From assembly GCA_003597935.1 (NCBI GenBank), contig QZJT01000145.1, forward strand, positions 1-56,395: DNA of 56,395 nt, given 5' to 3'. Under the pieces are notes generated by a model. It ran no database searches, was not told the DNA's origin, and saw only the letters and a list, made by a program, of their open reading frames with translations. This DNA comes from Phycisphaerales bacterium (GTDB lineage Bacteria > Planctomycetota > Phycisphaerae > UBA1845). Made by a program: the position numbers and the translations under genes. Of the stretch, positions 24,250 through 33,886 are shown in pieces (the first letter of the stretch is position 1; each line of letters starts with the position of its first letter).

Positions 24250-27039
24250 ATGATCAGGCGGGCGGCCAAGGTGACAGGGCTTGTGCAGGGGATCGGGTTC
24301 CGACCGTTCGTCCACCGGGTGGCGTCGCAGCTCGGGCTGTTCGGCTTCGTGCGCAATCAAGGATCGCACGTCCTGATCCACGTCGAAGGCGCGCCCGCGA
24401 CGATCGACCGCTTTCAGCGGGCGCTGACGGAACAACTGCCGCCGCTGGCCCGGGTGGACCACGTCGAATGGCAGGACTGCCCGCCGAGGAACGACCGGGC
24501 GTTCGAGATCGTCGCCAGCGAGGCGGTCATGGAGACGGCCGTCACCGTCGCGGCGGACGTAGCGACGTGTCCGGACTGCCTCGCGGAGTTGTTCGATCCG
24601 CACGACCGGCGTTATCGCTATCCATTCCTCAACTGCACGAACTGCGGACCGCGGCTGACGATCATCACCGGCGTGCCGTACGATCGCGTCCGCACGACGA
24701 TGGCGCCGTTTCAGATGTGCGACGCCTGCCGGCGGGAGTACGAGGATCCGGCCAATCGCCGCTTTCACGCCGAGCCGACGGCGTGTCCGGTGTGCGGGCC
24801 GCGGTTGGTGCTGTACGAATCCGCGAACGCACGCTCCACGGGCGAGCCGCGGGCTTCAGCCCGCGCGGATGCGCCGGCGTCGACGTGGGTCAGGATCGAA
24901 CAAGCCGATCCGCACGTTGTGGACCGACGGAGCGAGTTGTCATCGCATGACCCGCTTGGCGCCGCGATTGAGGCGCTGCGTCGCGGCAGGATCGTCGCGA
25001 TCAAGGGGCTGGGTGGATACCACTTCGCTTGTCTGGCGACGAACGAAGCGGCCGTCACACGGCTGCGCCGGCGCAAACACCGTGACGAAAAGCCGTTCGC
25101 CATCATGGTGCGCGACCTTGGGGCCGCGCGGGCGATCTGCCACGTGTCAAACGACGAAGCGCGGATGCTGGAGGACGCGCGGCGGCCGATCGTGCTGCTG
25201 CGGCGGCGCGCGGAAACGCAGCCGCTCCCTCACGGTCGCGGTTCGGATGGGGAGCCGCTCCCTTACGGTCGCGGTTCGGATGGGCCGCCGCTCCCTTACG
25301 GTCGCGGTTCGGATGGGCAGCCGCTCCCTCACGGTCGCAGTGCGGATGGGCCGCCGCTCCCTTACGGTCGCGGTTCGGATGGGGAGCCGCTCCCTCACGG
25401 TCGCGGTTCGGATGGCGTCGCCGTCGCCGTCGCACCGGGCAACCCTCTGCTGGGCGTGATGCTGCCCTACACGCCGCTGCACCATCTGCTCATGGCCGGG
25501 ATGGACGACGAGGCCCTGGTGATGACCAGCGGCAACCGGTCTGACGAGCCGATCGCCTATGAGGACGCCGACGCGCGCGAACGCTTCACCGGCATTGCCG
25601 ACTGTCTGCTGACGCACGATCGCGCGATCCAGAGACGCTGCGACGATTCGATCGTGCGCTGGACGGGCGGGGCGCCCATGATCTTGCGCCGCTCGCGCGG
25701 ATACGTGCCCGAGCCGCTGACGCTGCCGGTGTCGTGCCGGTCGGCGGTGCTGGCGGTCGGCGGGCAGTTGAAGGCGACGTTCGCGCTGGGGCAGGACGAG
25801 CGGGCGATCGTCAGCCATCACGGCGGCGACCTGGACGACTTCGCGGCCTTGCGGGCGTACGTGCAGGCGATCGATGACTTCGAGCGATTCTTCGACGTGA
25901 CGCCCACGGTGATCGTACACGACCTGCACCCGGACTACGCCACCACGCGGTACGCGGCGCAGCGCTGCGACGAGCGCTCTCCTGACGGGCCGCGAGCTTC
26001 AGCCCGCACGGACGTCCCAGCGCTGGATGGGGCACAGCGTGCGCCTGCCGGTCTGGAGCGGATCGCCGTTCAGCACCATCACGCCCACCTGGCGAGTTGT
26101 CTGGCGGACCATCAATCGGTCGAGACGGCCATCGGCGTGATCTTCGACGGGACCGGTTACGGCCTCGACGGGGCGGTCTGGGGGGGGGAGTTCCTGGTCG
26201 GCGGCCTGACCGACTTCCGCCGGGCCGCCCATTTGCGCTATGTCGCGATGCCGGGCGGGGAACAGGCGATTCGCGAGCCGTGGCGGATGGCGGCGGCGCA
26301 TCTGATCGATGCCACAGGGAACGCTTCGTCCCTGCGCGGCGCGGTATCGGCGGACAAGCTGAACATCGTGGAGCGGATGGTCGCCCATCGCCTGAACGCT
26401 CCGCAGACGTCCAGCATGGGGCGGCTGTTTGACGCGGTTGCGGCGCTGGCTGGGATCCGACTCTCGGCTGCGTATGAAGGTCAGGCGGCGATGGAACTGG
26501 AATGGGCTGCGACCCGAGCCGGGACGGACGGCTGCTACTCATTCAGCCTCCAGACCGGGCCGATCAGCGATGACGCCCCGGGTCGGCCTGCCCGATCCAG
26601 CGCCGCCTGCGAGCCGCGTGACTCCTGCCCGCAGACCGGCAAGTCAACCGGCGCGGATCGCCCGACCACCACACCGCCGCCGATCGAGCGGGGCGAACGG
26701 GATCTCTGGTGGCCGATGGTCGTCGACACGCGGCGGCTGATCCGCGACGTTCTGTGCGACGTGCGGGCGTCGGTCGATCCGGCCGTGATCGCCCGGCGGT
26801 TCCATTCGACGGTCGTCGAGATCATCGCGGCCGTCTGCCACCGCCTGCGGGCTTCCACCGGTCTGGATCGGGTCGCGCTCAGCGGCGGCGTCTTCATGAA
26901 CGTGCTGCTGCTGGAAGAGGCGACGGCGCGCCTTCAACGGGACGGATTCCGGGTGTATCGTCAGCGGCGCGTGCCGCCCAACGACGGCGGACTGAGCTTC
27001 GGCCAGCTTGCGGTCGCAGCGGCGAGGATGAGGCGATAA
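24250..27039 (+). CDS. hypF: Carbamoyltransferase HypF with repeat-derived insertions
   Basis: Makes the thiocarbamate precursor of the hydrogenase CN ligands from carbamoyl phosphate. Domains in order: acylphosphatase (VTGLVQGIGFRPFVHR, residues 1-90), two zinc fingers (CPDC/CTNCGPR, CDAC/CPVCGPR, about 100-190), YrdC-like (GLGGYHFACLATN and RRKHRDEKPF, about 225-460), and a Kae1-like domain (HHHAHLASCLADH, GGVFMNVLL). At 929 residues it is some 150 longer than usual. The excess includes family A repeats in frame (24842-24869, 25987-26012, perhaps 26609-26639) and six 33-bp units (25222-25416) inside the YrdC part. All core motifs are kept, so it may still work. Confidence 0.94.
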   Translation: MIRRAAKVTGLVQGIGFRPFVHRVASQLGLFGFVRNQGSHVLIHVEGAPATIDRFQRALTEQLPPLARVDHVEWQDCPPRNDRAFEIVASEAVMETAVTVAADVATCPDCLAELFDPHDRRYRYPFLNCTNCGPRLTIITGVPYDRVRTTMAPFQMCDACRREYEDPANRRFHAEPTACPVCGPRLVLYESANARSTGEPRASARADAPASTWVRIEQADPHVVDRRSELSSHDPLGAAIEALRRGRIVAIKGLGGYHFACLATNEAAVTRLRRRKHRDEKPFAIMVRDLGAARAICHVSNDEARMLEDARRPIVLLRRRAETQPLPHGRGSDGEPLPYGRGSDGPPLPYGRGSDGQPLPHGRSADGPPLPYGRGSDGEPLPHGRGSDGVAVAVAPGNPLLGVMLPYTPLHHLLMAGMDDEALVMTSGNRSDEPIAYEDADARERFTGIADCLLTHDRAIQRRCDDSIVRWTGGAPMILRRSRGYVPEPLTLPVSCRSAVLAVGGQLKATFALGQDERAIVSHHGGDLDDFAALRAYVQAIDDFERFFDVTPTVIVHDLHPDYATTRYAAQRCDERSPDGPRASARTDVPALDGAQRAPAGLERIAVQHHHAHLASCLADHQSVETAIGVIFDGTGYGLDGAVWGGEFLVGGLTDFRRAAHLRYVAMPGGEQAIREPWRMAAAHLIDATGNASSLRGAVSADKLNIVERMVAHRLNAPQTSSMGRLFDAVAALAGIRLSAAYEGQAAMELEWAATRAGTDGCYSFSLQTGPISDDAPGRPARSSAACEPRDSCPQTGKSTGADRPTTTPPPIERGERDLWWPMVVDTRRLIRDVLCDVRASVDPAVIARRFHSTVVEIIAAVCHRLRASTGLDRVALSGGVFMNVLLLEEATARLQRDGFRVYRQRRVPPNDGGLSFGQLAVAAARMRR
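24842..24869. repeat. Family A repeat inside hypF, in frame
   Basis: 28 bp identical to 1915-1942, translated GEPRASARAD, in the linker between the zinc fingers and the YrdC domain of HypF. A second, diverged copy in the same frame at 25987-26012 (GPRASARTD) lies just before the Kae1-like domain. Confidence 0.85.
25222..25416 (+). repeat. 33-bp tandem repeat in hypF (six in-frame units)
   Basis: Six units of 33 bp, each encoding PLPHGRGSDGE or a close variant (PLPYGRGSDGP, PLPHGRSADGP). The DNA core CTCCCTTACGGTCGCGGTTC resembles a dispersed planctomycete repeat (recollection). The array interrupts the YrdC domain between RRPIVLLRRR and GNPLLGVMLPYTPLHH. Confidence 0.92.
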
Positions 27040-27164
27040 AAGGTTGGAAAGTTGAAAGGTTGAAGGTTGAAGGTTGGAAGGTTGAAGGTCTTAGGTTGGG
27101 AGGTTGCCGGGGAAGCACCTTTCCTATTCCCTGATTCCCTCACTCCCTTATTCCCTTACTCCCC
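27040..27164. repeat. Short-period low-complexity repeats before hypC
   Basis: A run of AGGTTGAA-type 7-10-bp units (27040-27105) followed by CCCTNATTCCCT-type units (27115-27160). No gene. Confidence 0.7.
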
Positions 27165-27176
27165 GTGAAACGCGCC

Positions 27177-27433
27177 ATGTGCCTTGGAATACCGGGACAA
27201 CTGACTGAGAAATACGAGGAGCACGGGCTGCCGATGGGGAAGGTGGACTTCGGCGGCGTCACGAAGTCCGTCTGCCTGGCGCACGTGCCGGACCTGGAGG
27301 TCGGCGAGTATGCCATCGTCCACGTCGGTTTCGCCCTGTCGCGTCTGAACGAGGAAGAGGCGCGGATGGTGTTCGCGTTTCTGGATTCCATGAACGGCCT
27401 CGAGGAACTTCAGAGCGGGGGACGGGACGTCCC

Positions 27434-27437
<4 letters not shown>
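27177..27437 (+). CDS. hypC: Hydrogenase maturation chaperone HypC
   Basis: 86 residues. ATG 27177 is chosen so that Cys is residue 2 (MCLGIPGQL), as HypC requires to bind the Fe(CN)2CO unit with HypD; a GTG four codons earlier is open but would bury this cysteine. [20 protein letters not shown] is the typical core. Its stop overlaps the hypD start (ATGA). Confidence 0.95.
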
Positions 27438-28531
<1,094 letters not shown>

Positions 28532-29190
28532 TGTCCGCAGATGACGCAGATTTGCGCAGATTAAGAGAAGAAAGAAGAGTAAATATCTATGGAGCCGTGG
28601 CAGCCAGCAATTCAGGGAAGGCGTTATATGAAGAAACGCTCTCTGAAACCTGCACTGCTGTCTGAGGGAGTGTTTGCGTTCGGAGAAGATTCCCGGCCAG
28701 CACTCTTCGCCCGGAGGGCGCGCGATCGTAGCCAGGGGCTTCAGCCCCTGGGAGGGGATCCCACCCATCTGCCGCCCGGAGGGCGGACGAGACGTACGAC
28801 GGAATTACGCTTCCATTCGGGCCTGGCGGATCGCCCAACGCCCAATCCCAACAGGCGGCGTTCTACTGAACGAACGCCTCGTTCGCCCTCCGGGCGGCAT
28901 GAATGGGGGGGCGACATCACCAGGGACTGAAGTCCCTGGCTACTCCCGTACGCCCTGCGGGCGAGGAGGGGTGGTGAGGCAGCAGTTCGACGGCGGTGGA
29001 GCTGCTCCCGTACGCCCTGCGGGCGAGGAGGACAATGCACCTGCGGCCGCAGCGACCGCCAACTCCGTCGCGTTCGCCGGAGCTTCGGGTGAACACAAGA
29101 TGCGAACCGTCTGCCGCTGTTCGGCTGCGGGCAGTGCCCGCGCTGCGAGCATCTGCGAAATCTACGGATTCTCTCTTGTGATCCATCATA
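28532..29190. other. Repeat-rich gap between hypD and hypE
   Basis: 659 bp with no supported gene. It begins with CGCAGATGACGCAGATTTGC and an AT-richer patch, then GTAGCCAGGGGCTTCAGCCC, and two copies of CTCCCGTACGCCCTGCGGGC (about 28943 and 29007). The gap splits an otherwise tight hyp operon, so it looks like accumulated repeat insertions. Confidence 0.6.
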
Positions 29191-30270
29191 ATGACTGACC
29201 CTGCACCATTTGAATCACTTGCCTGTCCGGCGCCGCTGCCGCAGGACCGGTTCATCGTCCTCGGCCACGGCAGCGGAGGGACGTTGAGCCATCAACTTAT
29301 CCAGAATATCTTCCTGCCCGCCTTCAGTAATCCTGTGCTCGATGCGCTGGAGGATCAGGCCACCCTCGACCCCGCTCGCTTCGGCGGCGGCGCGGGGCGG
29401 ATCGCGCTGACCACCGACTCCTTCGTCGTGCGGCCCATCTTTTTCCCCGGAGGCGACATCGGCTCGCTGGCGGTCCACGGGACCATCAACGACCTGGCGG
29501 TGGGGGGCGCCGAGCCGGTCTGCATCGCGGCCGCGTTCATTCTGGAAGAAGGGCTGACACTGGACGATCTGCGGCGCATCTGCGCCTCGGTGCAGGCGGC
29601 CTGCCGTGAGGCGGGCGTGACGCTGGTCACGGGTGACACGAAGGTCGTGGATCGCGGCAAGGGCGATCAGGTGTACATCACCACCACGGGTCTGGGCGTC
29701 ATCCCGGCCGGGCGGGACGTCGCCATTTCCGCCGGCAACGCCCGTCCCGGCGACCGCGTGCTCGTCTCGGGGACGATCGGCGATCACGGCATTGCCGTCA
29801 TGTCGGTGCGCGAGGGCATCTCGTTCGGCACGCCACTGCGCAGCGACAGCGCCCCCTTGAGCGGCCTGACCCGCGCCATGCTCGGCGTCTGTCCGCGCAT
29901 CCACTGCATGCGCGACCCGACCCGCGGCGGCGTCTCCAGCGCGCTCAACGAGATCGCCGCGGCCTCGGGCGTAGGGATGAAGCTGACCGAATCAGCGTTG
30001 CCGATCCGGGCTGAAGTGCGGGCGGCGTGCGAGATGCTGGGGCTGGACCCGCTCTACGTCGCCAACGAAGGCAAGCTCATTGCCATCGTGCCGCCGGTGG
30101 ACGCAGGCGCGGTGCTGGCCGCGATGCGCTCCCACCCGCTCGGCCGTGACGCCGCCGATGTGGGCGATGTGGTTGCCGACCACGCGGGCGTCGTCACGCT
30201 GAAGTCGCTGATCGGCGGCGAACGCGTCGTCGCCATGCTGGCCGGCGAGCAGTTGCCGAGGATATGCTGA
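29191..30270 (+). CDS. hypE: Hydrogenase maturation protein HypE (carbamoyl dehydratase)
   Basis: 359 residues from ATG 29191. Dehydrates the carbamoyl group delivered by HypF on its C-terminal cysteine. Motifs: LGHGSGGTLSHQLIQ at the N-terminus, TTDSFVV, GTINDLAVGGAEP, MRDPTRGGVSSALNE and the invariant C-terminal PRIC ending exactly at the stop. AIR-synthase-related fold of normal size. Confidence 0.96.
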   Translation: MTDPAPFESLACPAPLPQDRFIVLGHGSGGTLSHQLIQNIFLPAFSNPVLDALEDQATLDPARFGGGAGRIALTTDSFVVRPIFFPGGDIGSLAVHGTINDLAVGGAEPVCIAAAFILEEGLTLDDLRRICASVQAACREAGVTLVTGDTKVVDRGKGDQVYITTTGLGVIPAGRDVAISAGNARPGDRVLVSGTIGDHGIAVMSVREGISFGTPLRSDSAPLSGLTRAMLGVCPRIHCMRDPTRGGVSSALNEIAAASGVGMKLTESALPIRAEVRAACEMLGLDPLYVANEGKLIAIVPPVDAGAVLAAMRSHPLGRDAADVGDVVADHAGVVTLKSLIGGERVVAMLAGEQLPRIC

Positions 30271-30337
30271 ACTCGATGTGGCGGACGAGTTAACGGGTGA
30301 GCCAGCCACTCGACAGTGACGCTCGATCGGCCGCGCG

Positions 30338-30664
30338 TCAGCCCGACCAGATGTCGTTCGCCACCAAGACGATGCCGAACACGATGAAGGCAAGCCCGAA
30401 GATGACACGCTGCCACCCCTCGGAAACCGCAGCGGGACCTTCATAGGTACTGCTCTCACCCAGCCAGCGATTGATAATCCGCCATTTACCAAAGACTCTG
30501 GCCTGACGGGTCCGGATGTTCCTTCTACCGACGTACACCAGGACGGCTCCCACCATCTCGGCCAACGCGAACGCCGCAAGGCGCTGCCACCATTCACCCG
30601 ACATCGCCGCGACGATGCACGTACCGCCCGCGAGGGTGCGGTCTGTGAGCAGTTCGTCGAACAT
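30338..30664 (-). CDS. Small membrane protein, unknown function
   Basis: 108 residues with two hydrophobic segments (LAAFALAEMVGAVLVYVG and RVIFGLAFIVFGIVLVAND) flanking a charged loop rich in Arg and Trp. No family recognised. It lies between hypE (convergent) and the PDZ-hydrolase gene in the same direction. Confidence 0.65.
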   Translation of the reverse strand: MFDELLTDRTLAGGTCIVAAMSGEWWQRLAAFALAEMVGAVLVYVGRRNIRTRQARVFGKWRIINRWLGESSTYEGPAAVSEGWQRVIFGLAFIVFGIVLVANDIWSG

Positions 30665-30754
30665 GCGCTTTCCCTGGCGAATCGGAGATTGTCTGCCCGA
30701 CTCCAGTGGCGTATCTCCCGACTCGTGCTTCCTGACTCCGGACTCCCATGCTGC

Positions 30755-32101
30755 CTACGGTTTCTTCATCTTCTCCTTCATCCACGCCGTCACTTTTTCT
30801 ACGAGCACCTCATTGAACCGGTTGGTGAACCCGGCCAGGTAGCTTTCTTCCTGATCCTGGGCCGGCTCGAAGTTATGGTCGATGCCGGGCAGGGCCAGCA
30901 ACGTGCCGTTCTTTGCGGCGGAGGCGATCATCGCGCTGTCCGCGCGAGTGGCGACGAAGTCGGCCTCGCCCCAGATCGCCAGCACCGGGCTGTCACAGGC
31001 CTTCCACGCGTCCGCTACGTCGAGCTTCTCCATCGCCTGAACATAGGTGTAGTGCTGGCCGCCGATGTACTCGTCGCTTTGCACGAAGGAGTCGAAGGTC
31101 TGCTTCAAGCCGGCGTCCGATTCGAGCACCTGCCGCGGCGTCTTGCCCTCGGCCACGACGCCGTTCAGGAACGCGGCCAGCTTCCTGGTCCGCTCGGCGA
31201 TCTCGCCGTCGTCGAGCATCTCCAGCTTCCAACTGCGCGCGCTCGCCTCGACCGTCGCATCGATCCACGATTCACCGACGGCGCCGTAGGTGATGACGCC
31301 GCGCACCGGCGCGCCGCGGGCCACCATCGGCGCGATCGCCGCGCCCAGCGAGTGCGTCAGCACGAAGACGTTGTCCTTGTCAACGTAGTCGTAGGTGGCG
31401 AGTTTCTCCAAGGCCCCGCGGAACGTCGCCACGTCCGTCTTGACGTCGGTCTGCCGCGGGTCCTCGCCCTCGCTGTCGCCTACGCCGACCCGCTCGACCC
31501 GCACGACCACGTAGCCCGCCTTCGTGAGTTCGCCGACCAGGCGCTTGAACGGGTGCGGACGCGGGCCGAAGTCCATGGACATCTGCGACATCGGCTGGAT
31601 GAACAGCACGGCCGGGCGGGCGCCCTCGCCCTTCGGACGGGTGATAATGGTGCGCACGCGCTTGTCGCCGACGTAGGCGGCCTCGTAGAGCACGTCGAAC
31701 TCGTCGGAGGTCTCCTTCGGCCGCTCGGCGAGCGTCAGTTTCAACTCGATCGGCTCGCCTTCGCGCACCACTTTCAGCGGCAGCACATCGCCAGCGTAGT
31801 ACTTGCGCAGTACGGTCGTCAGCGAGGGGATGTCGGCGGCTTTGGCGTCGCCGATGGCGACGATCACGTCGCCGGCCTTCAGCCCCGCCGCCTCGGCCGG
31901 CGTTCCGGGGACAACGCCGCCGATGAGCACGCCTTCCGCAGACGCCAGTTTCAGGCTGGCGGCCGTGGCCGCATCGAGCGGGGCAAGCTGCACGCCCATC
32001 AGGCCGCGCCGACCCAGAGCCTGTGCGCCGGCGACGTCTGCCAGCACAAGAACCAGCCCAACAGTGAGCGCGCGAACCGCAATTGCTTTCGACATCCGCA
32101 T
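30755..32101 (-). CDS. Secreted PDZ-domain alpha/beta-hydrolase
   Basis: 448 residues with AGGAA upstream. A signal peptide (RALTVGLVLVLADVAGAQA) leads into a PDZ domain of about 85 residues (GVVPGTPAEAAGLKAGDVIV). An alpha/beta-hydrolase follows, with nucleophile Ser in THSLGAA (a degenerate GxSxG), a charge-relay Asp in GEADFVAT, and His in GIDHNF. The PDZ in front of a hydrolase suggests a secreted esterase or peptidase-like enzyme that binds protein termini. Substrate unknown. The promoter side carries a family B repeat array that also precedes the divergent glmM. Confidence 0.86.
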   Translation of the reverse strand: MRMSKAIAVRALTVGLVLVLADVAGAQALGRRGLMGVQLAPLDAATAASLKLASAEGVLIGGVVPGTPAEAAGLKAGDVIVAIGDAKAADIPSLTTVLRKYYAGDVLPLKVVREGEPIELKLTLAERPKETSDEFDVLYEAAYVGDKRVRTIITRPKGEGARPAVLFIQPMSQMSMDFGPRPHPFKRLVGELTKAGYVVVRVERVGVGDSEGEDPRQTDVKTDVATFRGALEKLATYDYVDKDNVFVLTHSLGAAIAPMVARGAPVRGVITYGAVGESWIDATVEASARSWKLEMLDDGEIAERTRKLAAFLNGVVAEGKTPRQVLESDAGLKQTFDSFVQSDEYIGGQHYTYVQAMEKLDVADAWKACDSPVLAIWGEADFVATRADSAMIASAAKNGTLLALPGIDHNFEPAQDQEESYLAGFTNRFNEVLVEKVTAWMKEKMKKP

Positions 32102-32244
32102 GGAGAGTTCCTTTCGATGCGCGACCAGCGCGCGACCCGGCGATCAGAAGGCCGCATTGTATCGCCCTCCGGTCGCGTGCCTGTGTACGAAGCTGTATAG
32201 TCCTGCACGGAGCAGTCGCCGGTGGCGGTCAATCTGAGCCTCTT

Positions 32245-32327
32245 GGCCGGTTGAAAACCGCTGCCATACAGGCCACCGGTTGGAAACCGGTGCCACACAG
32301 GCCACCGGTTAGAAACCGATGCCACAT
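32245..32327. repeat. Family B repeat array (three units)
   Basis: Three units of about 28 bp such as GCCACCGGTTGGAAACCGGT followed by GCCACACAG, in the divergent gap upstream of the mutase gene. Confidence 0.85.
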
Positions 32328-32347
32328 AGGGGTCGACAGGAACGCTC

Positions 32348-33697
32348 ATGAGCCTGATGAAGGGAGTCTCCGGGATACGCGGCGTGGTGGGCCAGACGCT
32401 GACGGAAGAACTGGCGGTGAACGCCGGGCGGGCCTTCGCCGCCTATCTGGGCGGGCGGGGGAAGGTCGTCATCGGGCGGGACTCGCGCGAGAGCGGGCCG
32501 CTCTTCCAAGCGGCCGTGATGAAGGGACTGACCACCGGCGGGATCGACGTCGTCGACCTGGGCCTGGCGACGACGCCGACCGTCGGCGTGATGGTCACGG
32601 AACTGGCGGCCGACGGCGGCGTGGTCATCACCGCCAGCCACAACCCGATCGAGTACAACGGCATCAAGTTCCTGACCCGGCGCGGCGCCGCGCCGGACGC
32701 AGCCACGGCCCAGGCGATCCTGGCGCTTCTGGACGACGCCCCCGCGCAACCACCGGTCGAAGGTCGCGTGGGGACCATCACGCCGCGCGACGGCGCCGAT
32801 GAGCATCACGTCGCCCGCGTGCTGGACACCGTGGAACTGCCGGCGATCCGGGAGAAACGGTTCCGGGTCTTCCTGGACAGCGTCAACGGCGTCGGCGGCC
32901 ACGTGGGCCGGGCGCTGCTGGACGCCCTCGGGTGCCACGTGCAACATCAGAACGCCGAGCCGACCGGCGCCTTCCCGCGCTCGCCGGAGCCGACGCAGGA
33001 GAACCTGGTGGCCGTCAGTCGAAAGGTGGGCGAAGCGGGGGTGGCGGTGGGGTTCGTGCAGGATCCTGACGCCGACCGGCTGGCGATCATCGACGAAAAC
33101 GGGCGCTACATTGGTGAGGAGTACACGCTGGCACTGGCCGCGCGGCGGATCGTCTCGCTGAACCCGGGACCGATCGTGGTGAATCTCTCCACATCGCGGA
33201 TGGTGGACGACATCGCAGCCGCCAGAGCGGGGGTGCGCGTGGTCCGAACGCCGGTGGGGGAGGCCAACGTCGTTTCCAAGATGGCGCAGGTGGACGCCGT
33301 GGTCGGTGGGGAGGGCAACGGAGGCGTCATCGACCCGCGGGTCGGCGCGGTGCGGGACAGTCTGGTGGCGATGGCGCTGACGCTGGACCTGATGGCGGCA
33401 GAATGCCGCCCGCTCAGCGCGGTTGTGGATGAGATGCCCCGCTACGTCATGGTCAAGCAGAAGATCGCCTGCGACCGCGATCGCATCGCGGCCGTGATCG
33501 ATGCCGTCCGGCGGGGGTTCGCCGATCAGGACTGCACCGACGTGGACGGCATTCGGGTCGACTGGCCGGACCGCTGGATCCATGTGCGGGCGTCGAACAC
33601 CGAGCCCATCCTGCGCGTCATCGCGGAGGCAGGGGAGCTTTCCGAAGCGGAAGCCCTGGTCGCACGGGTACGCTCGCTCTTGGATGGCGGTGGGTGA
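32348..33697 (+). CDS. glmM: Phosphoglucosamine mutase-type phosphohexomutase
   Basis: 449 residues, normal for GlmM. The phosphoserine loop is TASHNP, the Mg site DPDADRLA, the sugar-binding loop GEGNGG and the phosphate-binding loop RASNTEPILR. It would interconvert GlcN-6-P and GlcN-1-P for peptidoglycan or lipopolysaccharide precursors. The SASHNP/GEGNGG type favours GlmM, but a phosphomannomutase/phosphoglucomutase is possible. The start may be Met1 or Met4. Confidence 0.88.
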   Translation: MSLMKGVSGIRGVVGQTLTEELAVNAGRAFAAYLGGRGKVVIGRDSRESGPLFQAAVMKGLTTGGIDVVDLGLATTPTVGVMVTELAADGGVVITASHNPIEYNGIKFLTRRGAAPDAATAQAILALLDDAPAQPPVEGRVGTITPRDGADEHHVARVLDTVELPAIREKRFRVFLDSVNGVGGHVGRALLDALGCHVQHQNAEPTGAFPRSPEPTQENLVAVSRKVGEAGVAVGFVQDPDADRLAIIDENGRYIGEEYTLALAARRIVSLNPGPIVVNLSTSRMVDDIAAARAGVRVVRTPVGEANVVSKMAQVDAVVGGEGNGGVIDPRVGAVRDSLVAMALTLDLMAAECRPLSAVVDEMPRYVMVKQKIACDRDRIAAVIDAVRRGFADQDCTDVDGIRVDWPDRWIHVRASNTEPILRVIAEAGELSEAEALVARVRSLLDGGG

Positions 33698-33886
33698 CAC
33701 CATCAGCGGGCGCCTGCCGCGGTTGCCACGGATCCCGGTGTTGCGGGCCTGACCGGTGACGCCTACACTTCGGTGCTCGGCGACGAGGGTCGTAAAGCGC
33801 TGTTCAGGCCGGGTTGCTCGACCGGAAAAACGACGATTGGCGGCCAGCGCCCTCGGCGCGGCGAACCGTACTTGGAAGAGGCCACG

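Noticed and set aside
28532..29190. Possible small protein genes between hypD and hypE.
   Set aside because: Frames are read from palindromic repeats, with no ribosome sites or recognisable folds.
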